Assembly (NCBI RefSeq): GCF_000092225.1 | Contig: NC_014158.1 | Location: 2,976,001-3,040,000 of the forward strand | Direction: 5' to 3' | From: Tsukamurella paurometabola DSM 20162 | GTDB lineage: Bacteria; Actinomycetota; Actinomycetes; Mycobacteriales; Mycobacteriaceae | Length of the DNA: 64,000 nt | Shown here: positions 55,431-62,881 of the stretch, one piece after another | How the letters are laid out: each line of letters starts with the position of its first letter | How positions within the stretch are numbered: the stretch's first letter is position 1 | Notes under the pieces: model-generated | What the model was told of the DNA's origin: nothing | Databases searched by the model: none | Seen by the model: only the letters and a program-made list of their open reading frames with translations | Position numbers and translations under genes: made by a program

Positions 55431-55811
55431 ATGTCAGACGGAACACTCGGACAGATCATGGACGAAGCGCAGGCGGCGATCGCCGACCGGCCGAACATGG
55501 TCATGGACGGCAATCCCCATGAAGAGCTTGCACGCGCGCTTGAACGGCATGCGGAGAGGATCACTGAGGCCGCTAAGGGGCTGCGCGAAGTAGGTAGGAT
55601 CAATTACCTCGGCCCTACTGTCGAGGGCGAGGCCGCCACTTACAACATCCGGCTTGGCGCCGTTGAGCACGAGCAATCTCTCCGCAGCACCTACCTGGCC
55701 CAGGCAACCGAAGCGCGCGCCCTTGCCGAGAGCATCCGAGCGACAGGACGGCGGATCCTGCGCACCGAGGGTGTCAGCGCGGACGAAATAGATCGCCTGA
55801 TCCGCCAGTGA
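55431..55811 (+). CDS. Small helical protein preceding two lipoproteins, unknown function
   Basis: The 126-residue protein starts at MSDGTLGQIMDEAQAAIADR, is predicted to be almost all helical, and has no cysteine or membrane segment. The regular spacing of hydrophobics (EELARALERHAERITEAAKG) suggests a helical hairpin of the size of WXG100/Esp-type secretion partners, but the WxG motif is absent, so I do not claim that. The stop overlaps the next lipoprotein gene by 4 bp (GTGA), which argues for shared function. Confidence 0.65.
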   Translation: MSDGTLGQIMDEAQAAIADRPNMVMDGNPHEELARALERHAERITEAAKGLREVGRINYLGPTVEGEAATYNIRLGAVEHEQSLRSTYLAQATEARALAESIRATGRRILRTEGVSADEIDRLIRQ

Positions 55812-56419
55812 CGCGTCGCCTCAATGCCCCGTTCGCTCTCACGGTCGCAACAATCGTCGCTATCGCTGGAACCGTCGGCTGCGCGACCGCGATCTCCGGG
55901 GAACCGACGTCCGCACTGTCATCCCCCCGCACCTCCCCCAAACCGCTGCCGTTCACTCCCACCATCAAGAACCGCACAAACGACCGCACCGACGGCACCA
56001 CCTTTGAACCCTGCGCCGCCTACACCGATACAGAACTGCGCGCTCTAGACATCGACCCCGCCACCATCAGCGACGCCGCCCAGGTCGACGCAGCGAACTA
56101 CCGCGGCTGCCGCTGGGATTCCATCGGCTACACCAAGGGGCGCGGCATCGAATACTCCCAAATCGTCGGCAATGAAGCGTCTCTCGACAGCTACAAGCAG
56201 AAGTACAAGGACCTTCCGTGGCAACCCGACCGCACCGTCGAGGGGCGCCCGCTGGCCGTGGCTACCGAGAGCGAATACTGCTTCGGCGTGTTCATGTCGG
56301 AATTCGCTGTGGTCGTCACGATTGCCGCACAACCGGTCGACCCATCGCCCGGGCGCACGGTCGAGTGCGAGAAGGCGATCGCCTTCGCCTCCCTCGCCAT
56401 CACCAAAGCCCCCGCGTGA
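55808..56419 (+). CDS. DUF3558-like lipoprotein, first of a duplicated pair
   Basis: The 203-residue protein starts with GTG at MTRRLNAPFALTVATIVAIA and has a lipobox (GTVGC). The mature region contains NRTNDRTDGTTFEPCAAYTD, CRWDSIGYTKGRG and the C-terminal DPSPGRTVECEKAIAFASLA, a DUF3558-like pattern with four conserved cysteines. DUF3558 lipoproteins are common in Mycobacteriales; function unknown. It shares about three quarters of its residues with the next gene, including long identical segments, so the two are a recent tandem duplication. Confidence 0.85.
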   Translation: MTRRLNAPFALTVATIVAIAGTVGCATAISGEPTSALSSPRTSPKPLPFTPTIKNRTNDRTDGTTFEPCAAYTDTELRALDIDPATISDAAQVDAANYRGCRWDSIGYTKGRGIEYSQIVGNEASLDSYKQKYKDLPWQPDRTVEGRPLAVATESEYCFGVFMSEFAVVVTIAAQPVDPSPGRTVECEKAIAFASLAITKAPA

Positions 56420-56473
56420 CAACCACACCGAAGCGAGTGCATCGACGGATGACGGCGGACGCGTGATCAGCCC

Positions 56474-57091
56474 ATGACGCGCCGACACCGGGGACTGCTC
56501 GCCACTACCGCCGCGACCGGCCTCGTAATCCTGGGGACCGCTGGCTGCGCGACCGCGATCTCCGGCGAGCCGACATCCGCGCTGTGGTCACCGCGAACAT
56601 CCCCCAAGCCTCTGCCGTTCACCCCCACCATCAAGAACCGCACCAACGACCGCACCAACGGCACCACCTTCGAACCCTGCAGCGCCTACACCGATACAGA
56701 ACTGCGCACCCTAGGCATCGACCCCGCCACCATCAGCGACGCCGCACAAGTGGACTCGGCCAACTACCGCGGCTGCCATTGGCAATCAATCGGCTATAGC
56801 ACCGCCACCGGCAAGGGCATCCTCTACTCCCAAATCACCGGAGACGAGAAATCGCTCGACACCTACAAACGGAAGTACCGCATGCTGCCCTGGCAAACCG
56901 ATCGCATAGTTAACAGGCGCTCAATCGCAGTCGCGACCGAGAACGACTACTGTCTCGCCGTCTTCGCCTCTGAAGCTGCGGTCGTTATTACCCGTGCCGG
57001 ACAACCGGTCAACCCATCCCCCGGCCGCACCGTCGAATGCGAAAAGGCGATCGCCTTCGCCTCCCTCGCCATCACCAAAGCGCCCGAATGA
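56474..57091 (+). CDS. DUF3558-like lipoprotein, second of the duplicated pair
   Basis: The 205-residue protein starts at MTRRHRGLLATTAATGLVIL with lipobox GTAGC. Nearly the whole mature sequence parallels the previous gene: GEPTSALWSPRTSPKPLPFT, NRTNDRTNGTTFEPCSAYTD, and NPSPGRTVECEKAIAFASLA. The signal peptides differ more than the mature parts. Differences cluster in the middle (YSTATGKGILYSQITGDEKS), perhaps where the ligand or partner differs. It has its own start 55 bp after the first copy. Confidence 0.85.
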   Translation: MTRRHRGLLATTAATGLVILGTAGCATAISGEPTSALWSPRTSPKPLPFTPTIKNRTNDRTNGTTFEPCSAYTDTELRTLGIDPATISDAAQVDSANYRGCHWQSIGYSTATGKGILYSQITGDEKSLDTYKRKYRMLPWQTDRIVNRRSIAVATENDYCLAVFASEAAVVITRAGQPVNPSPGRTVECEKAIAFASLAITKAPE

Positions 57092-57121
57092 ATTCCACGC
57101 ACCCGGTGTAGCGTGGTCGCC

Positions 57122-57379
57122 ATGACCGTGCGCCCCGAAGACGTGCTCCCCGATGATCAGGATTCCGCCGATTTCGGCGGCCTCGCTTTACGCAAGGGCA
57201 CCGTCGCCGCCTTCATCCGCAACGCTCAGCGGTACCTAGAGCTGCCGGACGAGTCCGCCGACGCGCTTGAACTGAAAGCCGCTCTCACCGAGGCCGTTCC
57301 GCAGTTGCGGGCGATCGGCGTGCTCGACGTGTTCACCCCGGTCTCGCCACGAATCAGGGCCATCGTCGACGCGTGCTGA
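57122..57379 (+). CDS. Small hypothetical protein
   Basis: The 85-residue protein starts at MTVRPEDVLPDDQDSADFGG and contains LRKGTVAAFIRNAQRYLELP, then ELKAALTEAVPQLRAIGVLD. It has no membrane segment or cysteine apart from the penultimate residue. I do not recognise it; similar short genes in Actinobacteria often adjoin acetyltransferase genes. Its stop lies inside the start of the next gene (7-bp overlap). Confidence 0.6.
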   Translation: MTVRPEDVLPDDQDSADFGGLALRKGTVAAFIRNAQRYLELPDESADALELKAALTEAVPQLRAIGVLDVFTPVSPRIRAIVDAC

Positions 57380-57897
57380 TCCGGCGCGAGCTACCCGGCG
57401 ACATAGCGGCGATCGCCGCGGTGCATCGCAGCGCATTCGCAGCGTTGGCGCCACCCGATCATGAGACACCGGTCGAGGTGGGGCTCGTCGCGGCGTTGCG
57501 GGATTCGAGTGCGTGGATACCCGAGCTGTCGCTGGTCGCCGAGGCCGCAGGCACCGTCGTCGGGCATGTATGTCTTACCCGCGGCACCGTCGACGACCGT
57601 CCGGTTCTCGCGCTCGGCCCGCTGGGGGTGCGCACCGACGCGCAGTCCGGCGGAACAGGTTCGGCGCTGATGCATGCTCCCCTCAGTGCCGCCGATGCGC
57701 TCGGCGAGCCGCTCGTGGTGCTGCTCGGCCACGCGGGGTACTACCCGCGGTTCGGGTTCGTCGCGGCAGCCGACCTGGGCATCCGGCCGGATGTCGCCGA
57801 CTGGGCCGGCGATTCCTTCCTAGCCCGCCCGCTCACCTCCTACACCGCGGACCTCACCGGTGAGTTCCGCTACCCACGGCCGTTCTACGAGCTCTGA
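57373..57897 (+). CDS. GNAT-family N-acetyltransferase
   Basis: The 174-residue protein starts with GTG at MLIRRELPGDIAAIAAVHRS. The fold is visible in VAEAAGTVVGHVCLTRG and LALGPLGVRTDAQSGGTGSALM, where the second gives the acetyl-CoA-binding Q/R-x-x-G-x-G/A loop (QSGGTGSA). GYYPRFGFVAAADLGIRP is a typical second half. The acceptor is unknown. It overlaps both neighbours: the preceding small gene by 7 bp and the convergent acyltransferase gene by 13 bp. Confidence 0.88.
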   Translation: MLIRRELPGDIAAIAAVHRSAFAALAPPDHETPVEVGLVAALRDSSAWIPELSLVAEAAGTVVGHVCLTRGTVDDRPVLALGPLGVRTDAQSGGTGSALMHAPLSAADALGEPLVVLLGHAGYYPRFGFVAAADLGIRPDVADWAGDSFLARPLTSYTADLTGEFRYPRPFYEL

Positions 57898-58652
57898 TCG
57901 GTCTCCTGCGGCAGGCCGCGGGCCTCGGCCTTCTTCCGCTCGATATCGGCCAAAGCGCGCTCCAGTTCGGCACGCTCGGCAACGTTCGCGTCCCACATCT
58001 CCTTGCGGTTCTTGATCACCTTCGCGGGCGAACCGACGGCGATCGAGTAGGGCGGGATCTCGCCGCGCACCACGGCGTGCGCTCCGAGCACACTGCCGTG
58101 CCCGATCAGCGTGTTACGGGTGACGGTGACCTTGGTGCCGACCCAGGTGTCGCCGCCGATCCGGACAGGGCCCTTGACGATGCCCTGATCCTTGATGGGG
58201 ATGTGGATGTCGTCCATCTTGTGGTCGAAATCGCAGATGTAGCACCAGTCGGCGACCAGCGAGGCGGGCCCGAATTCGATGTCGAGATAGCAGTTGACCA
58301 CGTTGTCGCGGCCGAAGACGGACTTGTCGCCGATCCGCAGCGAACCCTCATGGCACCGGATCTTGTTCGAGTCTCCGATGTGGACCCAGCGACCGATCTC
58401 CATCCGGCCGAGTCCCGGGGTCGCATGGATCTCGACGTTCTTTCCGAGGAACACCATGCCCTTGAGGATGATGTGCGGGTTGGCGATCCGGAACTTCGCG
58501 AGTCGCAGGTACCGCACCAGGTACCAGGGGGTATAGGCCTTGTTCTTCAGGACCCAGCGCAACGAGGCGAGGGTCAGGAATCGCGCCTGCGCATCGGCCG
58601 ATCGCGCGTGCCGCCACCGCGTCCGATACGGGGCGTTCCACATGCTCGTCAT
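57885..58652 (-). CDS. Left-handed beta-helix acyltransferase (Rv3034c-like)
   Basis: The 255-residue protein starts at MTSMWNAPYRTRWRHARSAD. After a helical N-terminus, hexapeptide repeats run from about residue 70 to 200 (IILKGMVFLGKNVEIH through VGTKVTVTRNTLIGHGSVLG). The catalytic His is probably in VLGAHAVVRGEIPPYSIAVG. Rv3034c, its counterpart, is proposed to acylate MGLP. Its position here, opposite to the GT4 operon but within the locus, is conserved; the acyl group is not determined. Confidence 0.85.
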   Translation of the reverse strand: MTSMWNAPYRTRWRHARSADAQARFLTLASLRWVLKNKAYTPWYLVRYLRLAKFRIANPHIILKGMVFLGKNVEIHATPGLGRMEIGRWVHIGDSNKIRCHEGSLRIGDKSVFGRDNVVNCYLDIEFGPASLVADWCYICDFDHKMDDIHIPIKDQGIVKGPVRIGGDTWVGTKVTVTRNTLIGHGSVLGAHAVVRGEIPPYSIAVGSPAKVIKNRKEMWDANVAERAELERALADIERKKAEARGLPQETDQSS

Positions 58653-58754
58653 AACGGACAAGCCTATCGGGCGGTGCGCCCCGGCGGTCCCGCACGGCCA
58701 CCGCGATAGTCTGTGGGGCGATCAACGGTGCCACGGTCGGCGAGAAGGAGAGAC

Positions 58755-60089
58755 ATGCGGTTGGGTAGGCGCGCGCTCATGCTGGGCGCGACGGTGGCTG
58801 CCACCGCGGTCCTGGCGTCCTGCGCACCCGACAACACCTGGGTCTTCGCCGACGATTCGGCGGCCTGGCCTGGGATGTACGGCGACTCCCGCAACAACTC
58901 CTACACCGACCGTGCGGCCGCCGAGACCCTGGTTCCCGCCTGGAACCGACCCCTGCACGGCCCGAACCTCGCGCAGCCCGCGATCTCCAATCGTGGAGTG
59001 ATCTCGGTGACCGCGCGGCCCGACACCGGGTGCACCACCTTCAGCCTGGAGCTGACCGTGGGCCGCAAGACCTACTGTCGCCGCGACGCACCCGGCGCCG
59101 ACCTCCAGGCTCCCGTGGTCGACCAGTTCGAATACACCTATCTCGGCGTCCCGGGCTGGCTGTACACCTTCAATCCCGACAGTCAGGTGCGCTGGCGCTA
59201 CCCCACGGCGGGCACACCTCTGTGGATCAAGTTGGCCGGCGACAACACCGTTCTCGCCATCACCCACCTGGGACAGATGGTGCTGGTGAATTCGCACGAC
59301 GGTGACGCTGCGGGCGCCGCGATCGGCCTGGTGCCGAAGGTCTCCGCGAACGACAACGGCGCCGGAATCGAGGACTGCGCGACGAACGGCCCCGGTTGCC
59401 TGGTCACCGGGCCGCCCGCCGTGGACACCGCCTCGGAACGCGCCTTCGTGGTGGTGGCGCCCCCGGGCGCACCGTCGAAGGTGATGGCGGTCGACTACGG
59501 CAAGAAGGACGGCAGCTCGCGGCACGACCTGCGGTACGCCTGGGAGCGCAAGGACATCGCCGACGGCGTCATCGGCTCACCCGCGCTGTCCGCCGACCGC
59601 AAGACGCTGTACGTGAACCTGCGCTCGAAGAAGCTGGCGGCGCTCGACGCGGCGACCGGCGCCACGAAGTGGACCCACGACCTGGGCTACCAGACCTCGG
59701 TCCCCCCGTCGGTGTCCCCCGACGGCACGATCATTCCCGCGGCCCCTGGGCTGCAGCGCGGCTCCTTCGTCGCCCTCCAGGATCAGGGCGACAGTGTGCG
59801 TGAAGTGTTCAAACGCACCGACGTGGCGATGGTCTCGCCGGCCACCCAGATCCGCGGCGGTATCGGTTACGCCGTGACCCGGTCGTGGGCGGGGGTGCAG
59901 ACACAGCTCATCGAGTTCCGCACCGACACCGGCACCACGCTGCGCACCTTCGACCTGCCCGACGGCATCAAATCCACGTCGGGCGTCTCGATCGGACCCG
60001 ACGGCGAGCTCGTCACAGTCGGCAACGAGGGCGACGTGTACGCCTTCACCTCGGGTCGACGCACCGGCGACAGCGTCGCCAAGAACTGA
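58755..60089 (+). CDS. PQQ-like beta-propeller lipoprotein (Rv3035-like)
   Basis: The 444-residue protein starts at MRLGRRALMLGATVAATAVL, preceded by AAGGAG, with the lipobox VLASC at residue 20. The mature part is a repeated beta-propeller with YLGVPGWLYTFNPDSQVRWR and KKLAALDAATGATKWTHDLG, typical of PQQ_2/outer-membrane-assembly-like proteins, but without the residues that bind PQQ in dehydrogenases. Its counterpart Rv3035 closes the MGLP locus. A scaffold or transport role at the envelope is likely. Confidence 0.85.
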   Translation: MRLGRRALMLGATVAATAVLASCAPDNTWVFADDSAAWPGMYGDSRNNSYTDRAAAETLVPAWNRPLHGPNLAQPAISNRGVISVTARPDTGCTTFSLELTVGRKTYCRRDAPGADLQAPVVDQFEYTYLGVPGWLYTFNPDSQVRWRYPTAGTPLWIKLAGDNTVLAITHLGQMVLVNSHDGDAAGAAIGLVPKVSANDNGAGIEDCATNGPGCLVTGPPAVDTASERAFVVVAPPGAPSKVMAVDYGKKDGSSRHDLRYAWERKDIADGVIGSPALSADRKTLYVNLRSKKLAALDAATGATKWTHDLGYQTSVPPSVSPDGTIIPAAPGLQRGSFVALQDQGDSVREVFKRTDVAMVSPATQIRGGIGYAVTRSWAGVQTQLIEFRTDTGTTLRTFDLPDGIKSTSGVSIGPDGELVTVGNEGDVYAFTSGRRTGDSVAKN

Positions 60090-60133
60090 GAGCGCTCGCG
60101 TTCTTCGTCGCCCTGAGCGGTTAAGCTGGGGCC

Positions 60134-60400
60134 ATGGTCCGCCAGCCCCTCACCCCCGAACAGATAGCCGCGGGTCGGCGCCTGGGGGCGCGGCTGCGCG
60201 AGGCGCGGGGCGTTCGCAGGCTCGACGAGGTGGCCCGCGCCGCGGGCATCTCCCCGGAGACGCTGCGCAAGATCGAGACCGGGCGGATGGCCACGCCCGC
60301 GTTCGGCACCGTCGTCGCGCTGGCCGCGGTGCTCGGCCAGCCCCTGGACGGCCTGGCGGCCGAGTACCTGGACGCGGAGCGGTTCAGCCCCACCGGATAG
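60134..60400 (+). CDS. XRE-family helix-turn-helix regulator
   Basis: The 88-residue protein consists of little more than a Cro/CI-type domain: RLREARGVRRLDEVARAAGI followed by SPETLRKIETGRMATPAFGT. It starts at MVRQPLTPEQIAAGRRLGAR. The map gene follows 19 bp downstream with a perfect palindrome in between, so it may regulate map or itself. Such small regulators are found next to map in related genomes. Confidence 0.88.
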   Translation: MVRQPLTPEQIAAGRRLGARLREARGVRRLDEVARAAGISPETLRKIETGRMATPAFGTVVALAAVLGQPLDGLAAEYLDAERFSPTG

Positions 60401-60405
60401 TGCGT

Positions 60406-60419
60406 GGTATTTTAATACC
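60406..60419. promoter_or_regulatory. Palindrome directly before the map start codon
   Basis: GGTATTTTAATACC is a perfect palindrome that abuts the map ATG, leaving no ribosome-binding site. A/T-rich arms could overlap a -10 element (TTTAAT), so map may be read from a leaderless or very short mRNA and be controlled at this site by the upstream XRE protein. Confidence 0.5.
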
Positions 60420-61187
60420 ATGATGGAGCTCAAAACCCCCGGCGAGATCGAGAAGATGCGCACCACCGGCGCGTTCATCGCGCAACTGCTGGAGGAGCTC
60501 ACCACCATGGCCGAGCCCGGTATGAACCTCATGGAGTTGGAGTACCGGGCGCGGAAGATGATCGACGATCGCGGTGCCCAGTCCTGCTACTGGGACTACG
60601 CACCCTCGTTCGGCCGTGGTCCGTTCCGCAATGTCACGTGCCTCTCGGTGAACGACGCTTGCCTGCACGGACTTCCGCACGAATACGTCTTCGAAGACGG
60701 AGACCTGCTCACCGTCGACATCGCCGTCTCGATCGACGGCTGGGTGGCCGATGCCGCGCGCAGCGTGAGTGTGGGCACCCCGCGGCCCGAGGACACCCGG
60801 CTCATCCAGGCCACACGGGACGCGCTCGATGCGGCGATCGACCACATGCGCCCGGGCACCAGACTGGGCACCGTCTCCGCCTCGATCGGCGAGGTCGCGA
60901 AGAAGTACGGCTACCCGGTGAACACCCAGTTCGGCGGACACGGCCTGGGCCGAACGATGCACGAGGACCCGCACGTACCGAACACCGGCAAAGCGCGCAA
61001 GGGCCTGCTCCTCCAGACGGGCACCACGCTCGCACTGGAGCCGTGGTTCTGCGCCACCACCGACAAGATCACGTTCGACCCGGACGGCTGGACATTGCGT
61101 TCCGCCGACGGCTCACGTGCGGCGCACAGCGAGCACACCGTCGCGATCACGGAAGACGGTCCGCGCATCCTCACCGCACCCGCCTGA
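60420..61187 (+). CDS. map: Type I methionyl aminopeptidase
   Basis: The 255-residue enzyme removes N-terminal methionine from new proteins. The metal-site residues are in LLTVDIAVSIDGWVADAARS (two Asp), FGGHGLGRTMHEDPHVPN (His), GTTLALEPWFC (Glu), and AHSEHTVAITEDGPRIL (Glu). The start MMELKTPGEIEKMRTTGAFI has two adjacent ATG codons; either is possible. Length is normal for the actinobacterial short form without an N-terminal extension. Confidence 0.96.
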   Translation: MMELKTPGEIEKMRTTGAFIAQLLEELTTMAEPGMNLMELEYRARKMIDDRGAQSCYWDYAPSFGRGPFRNVTCLSVNDACLHGLPHEYVFEDGDLLTVDIAVSIDGWVADAARSVSVGTPRPEDTRLIQATRDALDAAIDHMRPGTRLGTVSASIGEVAKKYGYPVNTQFGGHGLGRTMHEDPHVPNTGKARKGLLLQTGTTLALEPWFCATTDKITFDPDGWTLRSADGSRAAHSEHTVAITEDGPRILTAPA

Positions 61188-61247
61188 CCGCGATCGCCTT
61201 CCGGGCGGCGAACGACTGGACCTCATCGACCAGGAACAGAAGCGTTC

Positions 61248-61829
61248 TCACTCCTCGGCAGTGCGAGCCCCCACCGAGCGCTGAGCACCGATCAGCACTC
61301 TCGCGGCCTGCCGCGCACCGTCGGCCACGCCGTCCGGGCCGAGAATGGCCGCCGTTGCGAGCGCCCCTTCGGTGAGCAAGCCGACCTGCACGGCGACGGT
61401 CGGCGGTAGCCCGGCGTCGGCGACCAGGGCGTTGACCTCGTCCTGATAGCAGGACTTGTTGTGCTGTGCCGCCTGCGCGACGGTGGGTGACGTAGCACCG
61501 AGTTCGCCGTAGCTGTTGATGAACGAGCAACCGCGGAAGTCGTTCTCGGCGAACATCTCGTCGAGCCAGTCGAAGACTGCGAGCACCTTATCTTCCGGAG
61601 TGTCTGCGCGGTCGACGTACTTGTGCAGGCCGTCTGTCCAGCGGCGGTCCCGAATCGCCAGCACCTCGGCAACGAGCAGATCCTTCGACGGGAACAGCTT
61701 GTAGATCGCCTTGAGCGAGACACCCGCGGCGGCACGGATCTCGTCCATCCCCACGGCCTGGATCCCCTTGCCGTAGAACAACCTCTCCGCGGCGTCCAGC
61801 ACGGCTGTCCGCTGCTGTTCAGCATCCAT
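61248..61829 (-). CDS. TetR-family transcriptional regulator
   Basis: The 193-residue protein starts at MDAEQQRTAVLDAAERLFYG. The helix-turn-helix reads GIQAVGMDEIRAAAGVSLKA followed by IYKLFPSKDLLVAEVL. The C-terminal part contains FRGCSFINSYGELGATSPTV, typical of the TetR_C group in which a Cys follows the FRG motif. It is divergent from the esterase gene, and two palindromes share the intervening 98 bp, so it probably represses both genes until a ligand such as the esterase substrate appears. Confidence 0.92.
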   Translation of the reverse strand: MDAEQQRTAVLDAAERLFYGKGIQAVGMDEIRAAAGVSLKAIYKLFPSKDLLVAEVLAIRDRRWTDGLHKYVDRADTPEDKVLAVFDWLDEMFAENDFRGCSFINSYGELGATSPTVAQAAQHNKSCYQDEVNALVADAGLPPTVAVQVGLLTEGALATAAILGPDGVADGARQAARVLIGAQRSVGARTAEE

Positions 61830-61851
61830 TGTTCTTCTATCCCTTGCGCGA

Positions 61852-61901
61852 GAACGATCGTTCCCCTACTGTAACAGGCAGCGTTGAGAACGAACGTTCT
61901 C
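61852..61901. promoter_or_regulatory. Two TetR-type palindromes upstream of the esterase gene
   Basis: GAACGATCGTTC (61852-61863) is a perfect 12-bp palindrome and GAGAACGAACGTTCTC (61886-61901) is a 7-bp inverted repeat with a 2-nt spacer. Both share GAACG...CGTTC. They lie in the gap between the divergent TetR and esterase genes and fit a regulator binding as two dimers. Confidence 0.65.
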
Positions 61902-61927
61902 CGCACCGACGACACAGGAGGAACATC

Positions 61928-62878
61928 ATGAGCGTCACCCTCGAGCCCGCCGCCCGCGCCTTCTCCGAGGCCACCGCCAACCCGCCGTACCTGTTCGATC
62001 TTGGCCCCGTCGAGGGCCGCAAGACCGTCGATGACGTGCAGTCCGGCGAGGGTGTCACCTTCCCCGAGGTCGATGAGGAGTGGATCACCGTGTCCGGCGG
62101 CCCCACCGGCGAGGTCCGCACCCGTATCGTCCGGCCGAAGGGTGCGACCGGCGTGCTGCCGGTGATCTTCTTCATTCACGGCGCGGGCTGGGTGTTCGGC
62201 AATGCCCACACCCACGATCGCCTCGTCCGCGAGCTCGTCGTGGGAACCGGCGCGGCAGCGGTCTTCCCCGAGTACGACCTCTCCCCCGAGGCGCGGTACC
62301 CGATCGCGATCGAGCAGAACTACACCGTGGCGCAGTGGGTCGTGAAGTCGGGCGCCGAGAAGAACCTCGACGGCGCTCGTATTGCCGTGGCCGGCGATTC
62401 GGTGGGTGGCGATATGTCCGCAGTGCTCGCGTTGCAGGCCAAAGCCCGCGGCGATGTGAAGCTGGCGGCGCAGGTCCTGCTGTACCCCGTGGTCGATGCG
62501 AACTTCGACACCGAGTCGTATCGGGAGTTCGCCGAGGGGTACTTCCTGCGCCGCGACGCCATGCAGTGGTTCTGGGATCAGTACACGACCGACGAGGCGC
62601 AGCGCGCCGAGATCTTCGCATCGCCTCTGAACGCGACGGTCGAGCAGCTCACCGACCTGCCGCCGGCCACCATCATCACTGCCGAGGCCGATGTACTGCG
62701 CGACGGCGGTGAGGCCTACGCCGCCAAACTCCGCGAGGCCGGCAACGAGGTGACCGCCGTGCGGATCGGCGGCGTGATCCACGACTTCATGATGCTCAAC
62801 GCCCTGCGGGAGACCCGCGGGGCGCAGGCGGGGATCGATCTGGCGGTGCTCGCCCTGCGCCGCGCGCTCGGCGTCTAG
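61928..62878 (+). CDS. Alpha/beta hydrolase, hormone-sensitive-lipase type
   Basis: The 316-residue enzyme starts at MSVTLEPAARAFSEATANPP. It has the oxyanion motif FFIHGAGWVFGN (a HGGGW variant with Ala), the nucleophile in AVAGDSVGGDMSAVLAL, the acid near EADVLRDGG and the His in GGVIHDFMML. HSL-type enzymes act on short acyl esters. Expression is probably controlled by the divergent TetR protein. The physiological ester is unknown. Confidence 0.92.
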   Translation: MSVTLEPAARAFSEATANPPYLFDLGPVEGRKTVDDVQSGEGVTFPEVDEEWITVSGGPTGEVRTRIVRPKGATGVLPVIFFIHGAGWVFGNAHTHDRLVRELVVGTGAAAVFPEYDLSPEARYPIAIEQNYTVAQWVVKSGAEKNLDGARIAVAGDSVGGDMSAVLALQAKARGDVKLAAQVLLYPVVDANFDTESYREFAEGYFLRRDAMQWFWDQYTTDEAQRAEIFASPLNATVEQLTDLPPATIITAEADVLRDGGEAYAAKLREAGNEVTAVRIGGVIHDFMMLNALRETRGAQAGIDLAVLALRRALGV

Positions 62879-62881
62879 CGG

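Noticed and set aside
55431-55811. WXG100/ESX-type secretion substrate
   Set aside because: Helical and of suitable size but lacks WxG and a recognisable export motif, so I describe it only as helical.
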